Below, in pieces: positions 1 to 8,871 of a stretch of 64,000 nt of DNA. The number at the start of each line of letters is the position of its first letter. Within the stretch, counting starts at the first letter, position 1. Source of the stretch: Enterococcus malodoratus ATCC 43197 (GTDB lineage Bacteria; Bacillota; Bacilli; Lactobacillales; Enterococcaceae); the NCBI RefSeq assembly GCF_000407185.1, contig NZ_KE136483.1, forward strand, positions 496,001-560,000. Direction: 5' to 3'. The position numbers and the translations under genes are program-made. The notes beneath the pieces were generated by a model. That model was not told the DNA's origin and did no database searches. It worked only from the letters and a program-made list of their open reading frames with translations.

Positions 1-1
1 G

Positions 2-1837
2 GAAGCATCAACATCAACGGCTGCGATTAAAGAGAAAGTCAAAGAAATCGGGAAAAATTTTGATGTGATTGAGGACAATATCGTTGAAAATAGCGACTAT
101 CTTTTTGCTAACTATATTGATCCGGCCTTTTATTCAGGGATGGCGATCATTATTGCAGTCATTCTCGTGGCGGGCGCATTAACAATTTATAGTATTTATT
201 ATGTGTCTCTGATCAATAAAGTTCAGGACTTCGGGAAGCTGGCTGCCTTAGGGGCGACAAAACGTCAAACGCGCCAAATCATTTTGAGAGAAAATTTGAT
301 CGTGGCAGGAATTTCGATCCCAATTGGCCTGTTGATCGGGATTGCTACCGTTAAATTTGTCTTCTTCCAACTGATGTCAACGATTGAAAATGAGGTTGCC
401 ACGATCAAAGTCATGCGGGAGGTTCTTGAAAAAGGAGAAGTATCTTTGGTTCTTCCATGGATTGTTGGCATGACGATCGGGGTTACGTTATTGACGGTCA
501 TTTTAGCTTCATTGAAGCCTATGCGACAAGCAAGTAAAATTATGCCGATCGAGGCAATGCGTTACACCGGACAGACACAAAGTAAGAAAAAACAACGGAA
601 GGGTTTCATCGATCTTAATTTACAAAGACTAGCCCGTGCAAATCTTTCAAGAAATAAAAAACGGACCTTTATCACTATTTTTTCACTTGGCATGATTGGG
701 ATACTATTTGTTGTCATTTCAACTGTCTTTAGCTGTACGAATCCCAAGCAGATCGCCCGAGATACGATCGCGGAAGATTATCGAATTAGTATCAAATCTG
801 TTTCCAATGACAAAATGCGTCCAGAACGTGAGTGGACAGCGATCCAGCAAAATAATCCGCTGAACGATGAAATGATTGATAGAATCAAGTCAATTAAAGG
901 TGTTGAGAAAGTGGATACGTTTCAATCAATAACCGGGGAAACACCGGACCTTAAGGAGATTGGGTCGGATGATCCGATGGGATTATCTGTCGGCGGGATT
1001 TCGAAAGAGCAGATGGACTTGATCGAAAAAGATATCAAGAAAGGCAGCGCTACCTACGATGAACTAGACTCTGGCGATAAAGTGATTGCCACAGGCTATT
1101 TTATCGCTAATTATCCAGAGATCAAGATAGGGGACAAATTGACCTTTAAATTTTTTGATGGGGACCGTTCGTTTGAAAAAGAAATGACCATTATCGCAGG
1201 TGGAAATTTTTCAGAGTCTGTTAGTAATTACGATAATTTCTTAATGAGTAATGAAGCTTTGAAAAAAATGTCCAAAAACAATCTGACTTACTATGTCAAT
1301 ATCAAAGCAGCGAAAGGACAGGCTAAAGCCATTCAACCAGCAATTGAAAACCTTGTAGCAGAAAATGAACTCTTCAATCTTGAAAGTTATGAAGAAATTT
1401 TGGCACAGTGGGAAGGGTCCATGCAAATGATGACCGGCGCAGGCTATGCGATTATGCTGGTCCTAGCAATCGTTGGAATCATGAACTTGATCAATACGAC
1501 CATCGATAGTATTTTGAGTCGCAAAAAGGAGTTGGGCGTCATGCAGGCGCTTGGTATGTCTAACCGTCAAATGAAACGAATGCTGCAAACAGAAGGCTTG
1601 GTTTATGCCGGAGGAATCCTTCTAATGGGTGTAGGAATAGGTAGCATCTTAGGCTACTTGGTCTACGTATACGCTGAAAGCAATGCCTTGATGCAGATCA
1701 AAGTTTATCAATACCCGTTGATCCAAGTCCTGTTAATGATACTGTTAGTGGTTATAGTTCAGCTGATTCTGACCTATGCGACTACGACGATCGTTAATAA
1801 AGAGACAGTGATCAAACGAATTCAAGCGTCAGAATAA
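2..1837 (+). CDS. ABC transporter permease, FtsX/MacB type (5' end cut off)
   Basis: The frame is open from the first bases of the window, so the gene begins upstream and only the C-terminal part is seen. Two FtsX-like blocks of membrane helices are visible. The first (from about residue 40 of the visible part) carries the ALGATKRQ coupling segment. The second, near the C-terminus, carries MQALGMSNRQ and is followed by three helices. Between them is an extracellular domain of roughly 240 residues. This is the usual plan of permeases that work with a cytosolic ATPase to move peptides, lipids or lipoproteins; the ATPase gene would lie outside the window. The substrate cannot be read. A bidirectional terminator follows the stop. 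Confidence 0.85.
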   Translation, partial: EASTSTAAIKEKVKEIGKNFDVIEDNIVENSDYLFANYIDPAFYSGMAIIIAVILVAGALTIYSIYYVSLINKVQDFGKLAALGATKRQTRQIILRENLIVAGISIPIGLLIGIATVKFVFFQLMSTIENEVATIKVMREVLEKGEVSLVLPWIVGMTIGVTLLTVILASLKPMRQASKIMPIEAMRYTGQTQSKKKQRKGFIDLNLQRLARANLSRNKKRTFITIFSLGMIGILFVVISTVFSCTNPKQIARDTIAEDYRISIKSVSNDKMRPEREWTAIQQNNPLNDEMIDRIKSIKGVEKVDTFQSITGETPDLKEIGSDDPMGLSVGGISKEQMDLIEKDIKKGSATYDELDSGDKVIATGYFIANYPEIKIGDKLTFKFFDGDRSFEKEMTIIAGGNFSESVSNYDNFLMSNEALKKMSKNNLTYYVNIKAAKGQAKAIQPAIENLVAENELFNLESYEEILAQWEGSMQMMTGAGYAIMLVLAIVGIMNLINTTIDSILSRKKELGVMQALGMSNRQMKRMLQTEGLVYAGGILLMGVGIGSILGYLVYVYAESNALMQIKVYQYPLIQVLLMILLVVIVQLILTYATTTIVNKETVIKRIQASE

Positions 1838-1844
1838 AAAAAAG

Positions 1845-1876
1845 AGCTGCCGGCAAATACGCCGGCAGCTTTCGTT
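1845..1876. terminator. Bidirectional rho-independent terminator
   Basis: A perfect 10-bp stem (AGCTGCCGGC / GCCGGCAGCT) with a 6-base loop sits between two convergent genes. Runs of A on the left and T on the right make it usable from both strands: for the permease on plus and nrdF on minus. Confidence 0.85.
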
Positions 1877-2842
1877 TTATTCTAAACCAATCAAATAATC
1901 ATCATCATTCATTGCTTCAACTTGACCTAAAAGATAGCCGTTACCGACTTGCGAGAAGAAGTCATGATTGCTGGTTCCGGTTGAGATTCCGTTCATGACA
2001 ATTGGATTTACGTCATCCGCGGTGTCTGGGAACAATGGATCCATACCCAAATTCATTAACGCTTTGTTTGCGTTGTAACGCAAGAAAGTTTTTACTTCTT
2101 CCGTCCAACCAATTTCATCGTATAACTCTTCAGTATAACGTTCTTCATTTTCGTACAATTCATACAATAAATCGTACATCCATTCCTTCAAACGTTCTTG
2201 CTCCGCTTCCGGTTGTTCATTAAAACCACGCTGGAATTTATAACCAATGTAGGTTCCGTGAACCGATTCGTCACGGATAATTAATTTAATGATTTCCGCT
2301 ACGTTGGCTAATTTGTTATTCCCTAAATAATAAAGCGGGGTATAGAAACCAGAATAGAAAAGAAATGTTTCTAAAAAGACACTGGCGATTTTCTTTTCCA
2401 AAGGAGTGCCATTTTTATAGATTTCGTTGATCCGTTCTGCTTTTTTTTGCAGATAAGGATTCGTGTTGGTCCATTCAAAAATCTCGTTGATTTCAGTTTT
2501 TGTATTTAATGTACTAAAAATAGATGAATAGCTTTTGGCATGGACAGATTCCATAAATTGGATATTGTTCAGCACAGCTTCTTCGTGTGGGGTACGAACA
2601 TCTTTGCGTAGTTGATCCATTCCACTTTCTGATTGAACAGTATCTAGCAATGTTAAACCGCCGAAAACATGTCCTACGACATCCTTTTCCAAAGATGATA
2701 ATTTGCGCCAATCATCTAAGTCATTAGATAGCGGGATCCGTGTATCCAACCAAAATTGTTCCGTTAATTTTTCCCACGTCGATTTATCGATGACGTCTTC
2801 GATTTCATTCCAGTTAATGGCTTCGTAATAAGTTTCTGCCAT
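1877..2842 (-). CDS. nrdF: Class Ib ribonucleotide reductase, small (radical) subunit
   Basis: NrdF holds the dimetal-tyrosyl radical that drives reduction of ribonucleotides by NrdE; it is cytosolic. At 321 residues it has the usual length. The metal ligands are all present at Asp67, Glu98, His101, Glu158, Glu192 and His195, with the radical tyrosine at Tyr105 in HAKSYSS. These are the same positions as in enterobacterial NrdF. The start follows a clear GGAGGA-type ribosome site. It is last in the nrdH-nrdE-nrdF run, 170 bases after nrdE, with a hairpin in the gap. The flavodoxin NrdI, needed to build the Mn cofactor in this class, is not in the window. Confidence 0.97.
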   Translation of the reverse strand: MAETYYEAINWNEIEDVIDKSTWEKLTEQFWLDTRIPLSNDLDDWRKLSSLEKDVVGHVFGGLTLLDTVQSESGMDQLRKDVRTPHEEAVLNNIQFMESVHAKSYSSIFSTLNTKTEINEIFEWTNTNPYLQKKAERINEIYKNGTPLEKKIASVFLETFLFYSGFYTPLYYLGNNKLANVAEIIKLIIRDESVHGTYIGYKFQRGFNEQPEAEQERLKEWMYDLLYELYENEERYTEELYDEIGWTEEVKTFLRYNANKALMNLGMDPLFPDTADDVNPIVMNGISTGTSNHDFFSQVGNGYLLGQVEAMNDDDYLIGLE

Positions 2843-2972
2843 GAATATTCCTCCTACTTCGCTTCAAGGTAATTATTTTTCAAAAAACGAAAAATAAATT
2901 TGATTTTCAACTGTATATCATTCTGTTAACGTACTAAAGGCACGAAAGGAACTTGATAAATTACGCATAGCA

Positions 2973-3002
2973 TTACCTCTCGAACAAAAGTACGAGAGGT
3001 AA
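2973..3002 (-). other. Intercistronic hairpin between nrdE and nrdF
   Basis: A perfect 10-bp stem (TTACCTCTCG / CGAGAGGTAA) with a 10-base loop lies just after the nrdE stop. On the minus strand it is not followed by a T run, so it is not a good intrinsic terminator. It may act in mRNA processing or in setting the E:F ratio; that role is inference. Confidence 0.5.
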
Positions 3003-3012
3003 AAGATAGTTC

Positions 3013-5172
3013 TTAAATTACGCAGCTTTCACATTGGTTAGAACCGATTTCTTCGGCGTCATCGGTAAATGTACGAACGTAGTAAATCGATTTGCAGCCT
3101 TTATAAAAGGCATAGTTGCGCAAGATATTCAAATCACGTGTTGTTTGTTTGCTTTCTTTTTTCCATTCATATAAGCCTTCAGGAATTTCAGAACGCATAA
3201 ACAACGTCAAACTCATTCCTTGGTCGATATGCTGCTGCGCAGTCGCATAAACATCAATGACTTTCCGCATATCCATATCGTAAGCAGAAGTATAATAAGG
3301 CAACGTTTCATTATTCAAATAAGGCGCTGGATAATAAATCTTACCAATTTTCTTTTCTTGACGTTCTTCGATCAAACGAGTGATTGGGTGCAGGCTGGCA
3401 CTTGTATCATTGATATAAGAAATCGAGCCATTCGGTGCAACAGCTAAACGATTTTGGTGATACAAACCATCTTTTTGAACGGCTTCTTTTAGTGCTTGCC
3501 AGTCCTCAGCAGTCGGAATAAAGATATCTTTGAAGATTTCTTTGACTTTATCTGTTTTAGGTAAAAATTCGTTTGTCGTATATTTATCGAAATAAGAACC
3601 ATCAGCATAAGCTGATTTTTCGAAGTTATGGAAAACAGTCTTGCGTTCTTTCGCCATCTCGTTGCTTTCCATTAATGTCCAATAGTTTAACAAAGTGAAA
3701 TAGATATTAGTGAAATCAATTGATTCCTCAGAGCCGTATTCCATCAAGTGTTTTGCAAAGAAGCTGTGCAAGCCCATTGCGCCTAAACCAATCGTGTGAT
3801 TCAAGTTGTTTCCGTTTTGAATAGAAGGAACAACTTCGATATCGGATTCGTCTGTAACGAAAGTCAAGGCACGAACCATCGTCCGGACGGATTGACCAAA
3901 GTCAGGACTTTCCATTAAGTTGACGATGTTGGTTGAACCTAAGTTACATGAAATGTCCGTTCCCAATACATCGTATTCTTGACGACCATTGATAGTAGAA
4001 GGCGTTTGAACTTGTAAGATCTCAGAACACAGATTACTCATAACGATTTTACCATCGACAGGGTTGGCACGGTTTGCCGTATCGATATTGATGATATATG
4101 GATAGCCAGATTCTTGCTGTAATTTAGAGATTTCATTTTCTAAATCACGAGCGCGGATTTTCTTTTTACGAATATTAGGATTCGCCACTAAATTATCGTA
4201 TTCTTTTGTGATATCGACGTAAGAATAAGGTACGCCATATTCACGTTCAACACCGTAAGGGCTGAATAAATACATGTCTTCATTTTTACGAGCCAACTCG
4301 TAAAATTTATCAGGAACAGTCACACCAAGTGAAAGTGTTTTTACCCGGATTTTTTCGTCGGCATTTTCTTTTTTAGCAGATAGGAACATCTCAATATCAG
4401 GATGGAAGACGTCTAAATAAACGACACCGGCCCCTTGACGTTGACCTAACTGATTAGAATAAGAGAAGCTATCTTCAAATAATTTCATGACTGGAACGAC
4501 ACCGCTAGCCGCACCGTCGTAGCCTTTGATTGGTGAGCCGGCCTCACGCAAGTTTGAAAGGTTGATTCCTACGCCGCCGCCAATTCTTGATAATTGCAAA
4601 GCGGAATTGATTGAGCGTCCGATACTATTCATATCATCTGTTACTTGAATCAAGAAACAGGAAACCAATTCACCGCGGCGTTTACGTCCCGCATTTAAGA
4701 AGGATGGCGTAGCTGGTTGGTAACGTTGATGAATCATTTCGTCGGCTAATGATAATGCCAGCGCTTCATCACCGTCCGCAAAATACAACGCATTGAAAGC
4801 CACACGATCTTCGTAGCTTTCTAAATATTCTGTCCCTGCATTGTTTTTCAACGCATATTGAGAATAAAATTTATAAGCCGCCATGAATGACTTGAAAGTA
4901 AAGTTTTGCTCCGCTAAGTAATTGAAGAGTTTCTCGATAAAAGCAGTCGTGTATTTGCCGATGAACGCCGCTTCTATAAAATCTTCTTCTACTAAATAGT
5001 CGATCTTTTCTTGTACAGAAGAAAATGCATGGGTATTTGGTTCCACATTTTCTTTGAAGAAGGCATCCAAAGCCTCTTTGTCTTTATTTAGTGGGATCTG
5101 TCCATTTACTGGACGGTTAATTTCATTGTTCAGCTTGAAGTAGGATACTTCACCTAGGTCTTTTAAACTCAT
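3013..5172 (-). CDS. nrdE: Class Ib ribonucleotide reductase, large (catalytic) subunit
   Basis: NrdE reduces ribonucleoside diphosphates to deoxy forms using the radical from NrdF and electrons from NrdH. Seen in the sequence, counting from the start used here: the redox cysteine pair at about Cys172 and Cys409, the NLCSE active-site triad (Asn380, Cys382, Glu384), and the shuttle pair CESC in the last six residues. Length is 719 residues. A start 18 bases further upstream (5190) is possible but has no ribosome site; the chosen ATG has GGAAAG ten bases ahead. It lies 74 bases after nrdH and appears co-transcribed with it. Confidence 0.97.
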   Translation of the reverse strand: MSLKDLGEVSYFKLNNEINRPVNGQIPLNKDKEALDAFFKENVEPNTHAFSSVQEKIDYLVEEDFIEAAFIGKYTTAFIEKLFNYLAEQNFTFKSFMAAYKFYSQYALKNNAGTEYLESYEDRVAFNALYFADGDEALALSLADEMIHQRYQPATPSFLNAGRKRRGELVSCFLIQVTDDMNSIGRSINSALQLSRIGGGVGINLSNLREAGSPIKGYDGAASGVVPVMKLFEDSFSYSNQLGQRQGAGVVYLDVFHPDIEMFLSAKKENADEKIRVKTLSLGVTVPDKFYELARKNEDMYLFSPYGVEREYGVPYSYVDITKEYDNLVANPNIRKKKIRARDLENEISKLQQESGYPYIINIDTANRANPVDGKIVMSNLCSEILQVQTPSTINGRQEYDVLGTDISCNLGSTNIVNLMESPDFGQSVRTMVRALTFVTDESDIEVVPSIQNGNNLNHTIGLGAMGLHSFFAKHLMEYGSEESIDFTNIYFTLLNYWTLMESNEMAKERKTVFHNFEKSAYADGSYFDKYTTNEFLPKTDKVKEIFKDIFIPTAEDWQALKEAVQKDGLYHQNRLAVAPNGSISYINDTSASLHPITRLIEERQEKKIGKIYYPAPYLNNETLPYYTSAYDMDMRKVIDVYATAQQHIDQGMSLTLFMRSEIPEGLYEWKKESKQTTRDLNILRNYAFYKGCKSIYYVRTFTDDAEEIGSNQCESCVI

Positions 5173-5246
5173 CTCGTCACATCTTTCCATTTTTTCTATC
5201 TATAATAAAGAAGAAACTTTGCAATCGTGGATCGCAAAGTTTCGAA

Positions 5247-5465
5247 TTACGCTAATGCTTTCAATTGATCTGGACGGAAACCGATGATGGCTTGCTGTCC
5301 GCCGAAAATAACTGGGACACTTTGGAAACCTTGATCTTTTAGAAAACCTAGTGCTTCGGGTTCATTGTCGATATTGACTTCTTCAAATGAAATTTGATTC
5401 TCAGTTAAATAACGTTTGGCCATTTTGCATTGCATGCAATTATTTTTAGAATAGACTTTTACCAT
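5247..5465 (-). CDS. nrdH: Glutaredoxin-like NrdH, electron donor to NrdEF
   Basis: A 72-residue thioredoxin-fold redox protein. The active site is Cys10-Met-Gln-Cys13, and the C-terminal half has the cis-Pro segment SVPVIF, as expected for NrdH. It re-reduces NrdE. The frame can be extended upstream to 5612, but the ATG at 5465 has a near-perfect GAGGAGGT ribosome site and gives the normal length. It is the first gene of the operon, and its promoter region contains two NrdR-like boxes. Confidence 0.93.
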   Translation of the reverse strand: MVKVYSKNNCMQCKMAKRYLTENQISFEEVNIDNEPEALGFLKDQGFQSVPVIFGGQQAIIGFRPDQLKALA

Positions 5466-5531
5466 AAGACTACCTCCTCTGATTTCTACAATTACTAGTA
5501 TAAAAGATGTGGGAGAAAAGTCAATCGTTAA

Positions 5532-5598
5532 ACACCATATATTGTGGTGTAGTTTTAGTGGTATACTACTCTTTGTGTTTTTTGCAAAAACGTTGAAA
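5532..5598 (-). promoter_or_regulatory. nrd promoter with two NrdR-like boxes
   Basis: Box 1 is 5532-5547 (ACACCATATATTGTGG), 14 of 16 matches to the NrdR box consensus acaCwAtATaTwGtgt. Box 2 is 5563-5578 (ATACTACTCTTTGTGT), 11 of 16, with the conserved C-w-A and T-w-G positions kept. The two are exactly 31 bp apart, the spacing known for NrdR pairs. On the minus strand a -35-like TTGCAA followed after 16 bases by TATACC overlaps box 2. NrdR is an ATP/dATP-sensing repressor of nrd genes. The remaining 5599-5766 stretch is AT-rich and holds nothing I recognise. Confidence 0.7.
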
Positions 5599-5766
5599 AC
5601 GGACGACCGCAAAGAAAAATCCCTTTACAAAGTAGATAAAAAGCTCAAATGATGTTTTTTTTCGGAAAATAAGTTTTTTTAATAACGAAAAATCCGGATT
5701 TAAAACAAATAAATCAGTGATTGTCAAACAAATTGCTCGGAAAAGGCAAAAATCTTCGACCATTTA

Positions 5767-5813
5767 TTGACTTTGCTATCAAATGAAGCTATTCTTAGTG
5801 AGAAAGATTCTCA
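5767..5813 (+). promoter_or_regulatory. feo promoter with Fur-like box
   Basis: The -35 TTGACT (5767-5772) and -10 TATTCT (5790-5795) are 17 bp apart. The palindrome TGAGAAAGATTCTCA (5799-5813) covers the expected start site and matches the 7-1-7 Fur consensus TGATAATnATTATCA at all but a few positions. Iron-dependent repression of feoAB is the natural reading. A DtxR-family metalloregulator is the alternative. Confidence 0.7.
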
Positions 5814-5857
5814 TTATTAATTAGATACAGAAGTCGAACAGTAAGGTGGAGAAAGAT

Positions 5858-6328
5858 ATGACAACTTTGGCAGATGTCTCATTGAACCATGTCGTTCAAA
5901 TTGACGAAATGACTTTAGAAAATGAGTTAAAGCATCGACTGCAAGATTTGGGAATGATTGTCGGTTCAAAAGTTGCCGTCGTGAATCATTCTGGGGATAA
6001 CGGAATTATTTTATTACATAATACACGGCTGGCTTTATCCCAGTCTTTATTAAAGAAAATACTTGTGAAAGACCTAACGGAAGATCAGCAGACGTGGATT
6101 TCATTGGATCAATTAAAAGCTGGTGAACAAGGAGTCGTCGTGAACGTTCACGGAAGCGGATCAATCAAAAGACGTCTTATGGACATGGGTCTAACTAAGG
6201 GAACTGAGGTCAAGGTCGTTAAACTGGCTCCTTTAGGTGATCCAATAGAGCTTCGGGTTCGCGGCTATGAACTAAGTTTACGGAAAAGCGAATCAGAAAT
6301 GGTTGTCGTATCGAAGGAGGCGGAATAG
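5858..6328 (+). CDS. feoA: FeoA, ferrous iron transport protein with two FeoA domains
   Basis: FeoA is a small SH3-like cytosolic partner of the Fe(II) transporter FeoB. Here 156 residues hold two FeoA domains in tandem: about residues 3-70 (with HRLQDLGMIVGS) and about 85-153 (with KRRLMDMGLTKGT). Typical FeoA is about 75-80 residues, so this is a doubled form. The chosen ATG has GGTGGAG at good spacing; a GTG 12 bases upstream would overlap that ribosome site. It ends directly against the feoB start and lies behind a Fur-like operator. Confidence 0.9.
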   Translation: MTTLADVSLNHVVQIDEMTLENELKHRLQDLGMIVGSKVAVVNHSGDNGIILLHNTRLALSQSLLKKILVKDLTEDQQTWISLDQLKAGEQGVVVNVHGSGSIKRRLMDMGLTKGTEVKVVKLAPLGDPIELRVRGYELSLRKSESEMVVVSKEAE

Positions 6329-8491
6329 ATGGCGAAGACCCATATTGCTTTAGCAGGAAATCCCAACAGTGGAAAAACGAGTACCTTCAATGTCCTAACA
6401 GGAACCAATCAATTTGTTGGAAATTGGCCTGGGGTGACCGTTGAGCGTAAAGAAGGGGTCTACAAAAAGGATTCTGAAGTAATCATCGATGATCTGCCTG
6501 GGATATACTCTCTTTCACCGTACTCACCGGAAGAGGTAGTGGCGCGGGACTATCTGCTATCAGGTACACCGGACGCCATCGTCAATATTATCGATGGAAC
6601 AAACCTTGAACGTAATCTTTATTTGACGACGCAGCTGATTGAGACAGGAATTCCTGTTGTTGTTGCTGTAAATATGATGGATATCATCAAGAAAAGCGGC
6701 AAGCAAATTAATTTAGATAAATTGTCTTATGCCTTGGGGGTTCCGGTCGTTGGAATCAGTGCGTTAAAAAATTGGGGCTTGGATAAAGCAGTTAATGAAG
6801 CCCTTCATCTAGTTAAAAAAGGTGTGGAGGAAATCAATTTTCCTCATTATGATAAGCGATTAGAAGCCGCACTTAGTGAAATCGAAGAAGTTCTTGGCAG
6901 TACCGCGGTTGCTAAATACAGTCGTTGGTATAGTTTGAAATTATTTGAACGAGATGAACGTGCGCAAAGTGATCTAGATTTAAGTTCAATCCAACAAAAA
7001 GAGCTGCAGGAAATCATCAAGATTACAGAAAAAATCTTTGGTGAAGATGCGGAAAGCTTAGTTATCAACGAACGTTATAATTTTATTACGGATTTAAAAA
7101 CGTTATGCGTAGTTGATGAGGATCAATTTAAATTATCGATCTCGGATAAAATTGACCGTATTGTCACGAATCGTTTCTTAGCGTTGCCGATCTTTGCTTT
7201 GGTAATGTGGCTGATTTATTACATCGCTATCCAAACAATCGGGGCGATGGGAACCGATTGGGTGAATGAGAATTTGTTTGGGGACATCGTGCCTAACTTT
7301 GTCAGCACGACACTGCAATCTTGGAATGTGGCTGAGTGGATGCAAAACTTGATTTTAGATGGAATCATTGCCGGGGTTGGGGCTGTTTTAGGCTTCCTTC
7401 CGCAATTAATGGTCCTTTTCCTGTGTTTGGCGCTATTGGAAGACTGCGGTTATATGTCTCGAATCGCCTTCGTTATGGATCGGATTTTCCGTAAGTTTGG
7501 CTTGTCTGGTAAATCATTTATTCCGATGTTGATCGCGACAGGGTGTGGGGTGCCCGGCGTTATGGCAAGTCGGACGATCGAGAATGAAAAAGATCGGCGG
7601 ATGACTGCGATGCTGACGACCTTTATGCCTTGTTCGGCGAAATTGCCGATTATCGCTTTAATTGCCGGCGCCTTTTTCCCAAATAGCAGCTGGGTAGCAC
7701 CGTCTGCTTACTTTATTGGAATGGGAGCCATCGTCTTATCGGGGATTGCATTAAAGAAAACAAAACTATTTTCGGGAGATCCTGCACCCTTTATCATGGA
7801 ACTTCCGTTGTATCATATGCCTCGAATCGGCAATACGATCCGCTATACTTACGACCATAGCAAGGCGTTTGTTAAGCGTGCAGGAACGATCATTTTTGTT
7901 TCTAGTATCGTAATCTGGTTTATTTCTAGCTACAACTTCACCTTACAAGCGGTGAACGAAAATGACAGTATTTTGGCAGCGTTGGGCGGTTTGATTGCTC
8001 CGTTGTTCGCACCATTAGGCTGGGGCGATTGGCGCGGGGCAGTTGCGGCCATTACAGGTTTAGTAGCAAAAGAAAATGTAATCGGCACTTTTGGTATCTT
8101 ATATCGTCATGCTGAAGTCGCAGAAAATGGTGTTGAAATCTGGAAATCATTGCAAGCGGCTTACACACCAATCGCTGGTTATTCATTCTTAGTCTTTAAC
8201 TTGCTGTGTGCACCATGTTTTGCGGCAATCGGCGCGATTCATCGTGAAATGGGCGATATCAAATGGACTTGGCGTGCAATTGGCTACCAATGCGGATTAG
8301 CGTATGCGGTAAGCTTCATTGTTTATCAATTTGGCCATGTGATTTTCGAGAATGGTGAGATCGGTATTGGATTTATTTTAGCGGCCCTTGTACTTATTGC
8401 GATGATTTACTTTGTCGTTAGAAGACCTGCTAAACAAACACCGACAGTTACGATTGAAGAGATCAAAGAGGTGAAAGAATGGCAACTATAA
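6329..8491 (+). CDS. feoB: FeoB, ferrous iron transporter with N-terminal G domain
   Basis: This membrane protein imports Fe(II) and has a GTPase-like N-terminus. Visible G motifs are G1 GNPNSGKT (residues 10-17), G3 DLPG (55-58), G4 NMMD (115-118) and G5 SAL. A helical linker follows, then the polytopic core from about residue 285 with the conserved Gate segments, including CGVPGVM and the PCSAKLP motif. The 720-residue length is normal. The ATG follows the feoA TAG without a gap, with an AAGGAGG ribosome site inside the end of feoA. Confidence 0.97.
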   Translation: MAKTHIALAGNPNSGKTSTFNVLTGTNQFVGNWPGVTVERKEGVYKKDSEVIIDDLPGIYSLSPYSPEEVVARDYLLSGTPDAIVNIIDGTNLERNLYLTTQLIETGIPVVVAVNMMDIIKKSGKQINLDKLSYALGVPVVGISALKNWGLDKAVNEALHLVKKGVEEINFPHYDKRLEAALSEIEEVLGSTAVAKYSRWYSLKLFERDERAQSDLDLSSIQQKELQEIIKITEKIFGEDAESLVINERYNFITDLKTLCVVDEDQFKLSISDKIDRIVTNRFLALPIFALVMWLIYYIAIQTIGAMGTDWVNENLFGDIVPNFVSTTLQSWNVAEWMQNLILDGIIAGVGAVLGFLPQLMVLFLCLALLEDCGYMSRIAFVMDRIFRKFGLSGKSFIPMLIATGCGVPGVMASRTIENEKDRRMTAMLTTFMPCSAKLPIIALIAGAFFPNSSWVAPSAYFIGMGAIVLSGIALKKTKLFSGDPAPFIMELPLYHMPRIGNTIRYTYDHSKAFVKRAGTIIFVSSIVIWFISSYNFTLQAVNENDSILAALGGLIAPLFAPLGWGDWRGAVAAITGLVAKENVIGTFGILYRHAEVAENGVEIWKSLQAAYTPIAGYSFLVFNLLCAPCFAAIGAIHREMGDIKWTWRAIGYQCGLAYAVSFIVYQFGHVIFENGEIGIGFILAALVLIAMIYFVVRRPAKQTPTVTIEEIKEVKEWQL

Positions 8492-8613
8492 TATTAAGTG
8501 TTTTGATTTTCGGCGGTGCCGGAGTGATTGTTTATCGCCGGATCAAAAATGGCAGTTCTTGTGAAGATTGCGATAGCGGTTGTCCGGTAAAAGAAGAACA
8601 ACACAAACATTAA
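8479..8613 (+). CDS. Small FeoB-associated Cys-rich membrane protein
   Basis: A 44-residue frame overlaps the last 13 bases of feoB. It has one membrane helix (residues 2-18), a short basic RRIK stretch, then a Cys motif of the form C-x2-C-x4-C (Cys28, Cys31, Cys36) and a His-rich tail. This matches the small FeoB-associated protein family (Pfam FeoB_associated) that often follows feoB in Firmicutes. Its role in ferrous uptake is not defined; the cysteines could bind iron. A terminator follows eight bases after its stop, closing the operon. Confidence 0.8.
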   Translation: MATIILSVLIFGGAGVIVYRRIKNGSSCEDCDSGCPVKEEQHKH

Positions 8614-8620
8614 ATCATAG

Positions 8621-8651
8621 GATTCGGCGAATTTCGCCGGGTCTTTTTTTT
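8621..8651 (+). terminator. Rho-independent terminator of the feo operon
   Basis: A 9-bp stem (GATTCGGCG / CGCCGGGTC, two G-U pairs) with a 5-base loop is followed by eight T. Confidence 0.85.
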
Positions 8652-8758
8652 GACCTTTTCAACTGGTAAGACTAGAAAAATGATATGGATGAAACAGTTC
8701 GTAATAGTTGAGACAACTGGTTCTATAAAAATATTTAAAAAAAAGAGCAACATAGTTG

Positions 8759-8816
8759 TTGACAATAGTTCGGTACCGAACTATAATTACAAACGAAATA
8801 AGGTTCGGTACCGAAC
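8759..8816 (+). promoter_or_regulatory. Consensus promoter with twin palindromic operators
   Basis: TTGACA (8759-8764) and TATAAT (8782-8787) are both full consensus and 17 bp apart. The perfect palindrome AGTTCGGTACCGAACT (8767-8782) fills the spacer. A second perfect copy of its 14-bp core (8803-8816) lies downstream of the start site, with centres 35 bp apart. This arrangement fits repression by the adjacent MarR protein, which would block polymerase at both sites. Confidence 0.85.
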
Positions 8817-8871
8817 TTTATCAAATGGAAACGACTATTGGTCCAATATTAAAAGTTAGGAGATCTTTATA

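Noticed and set aside
5566-5763. A 65-codon minus-strand frame upstream of nrdH
   Set aside because: No ribosome site, AT-rich low-complexity residues, and it overlaps the NrdR-box promoter.
8650-8859. A 69-codon frame before the MarR gene
   Set aside because: It runs through the promoter and both operators and has no ribosome site.
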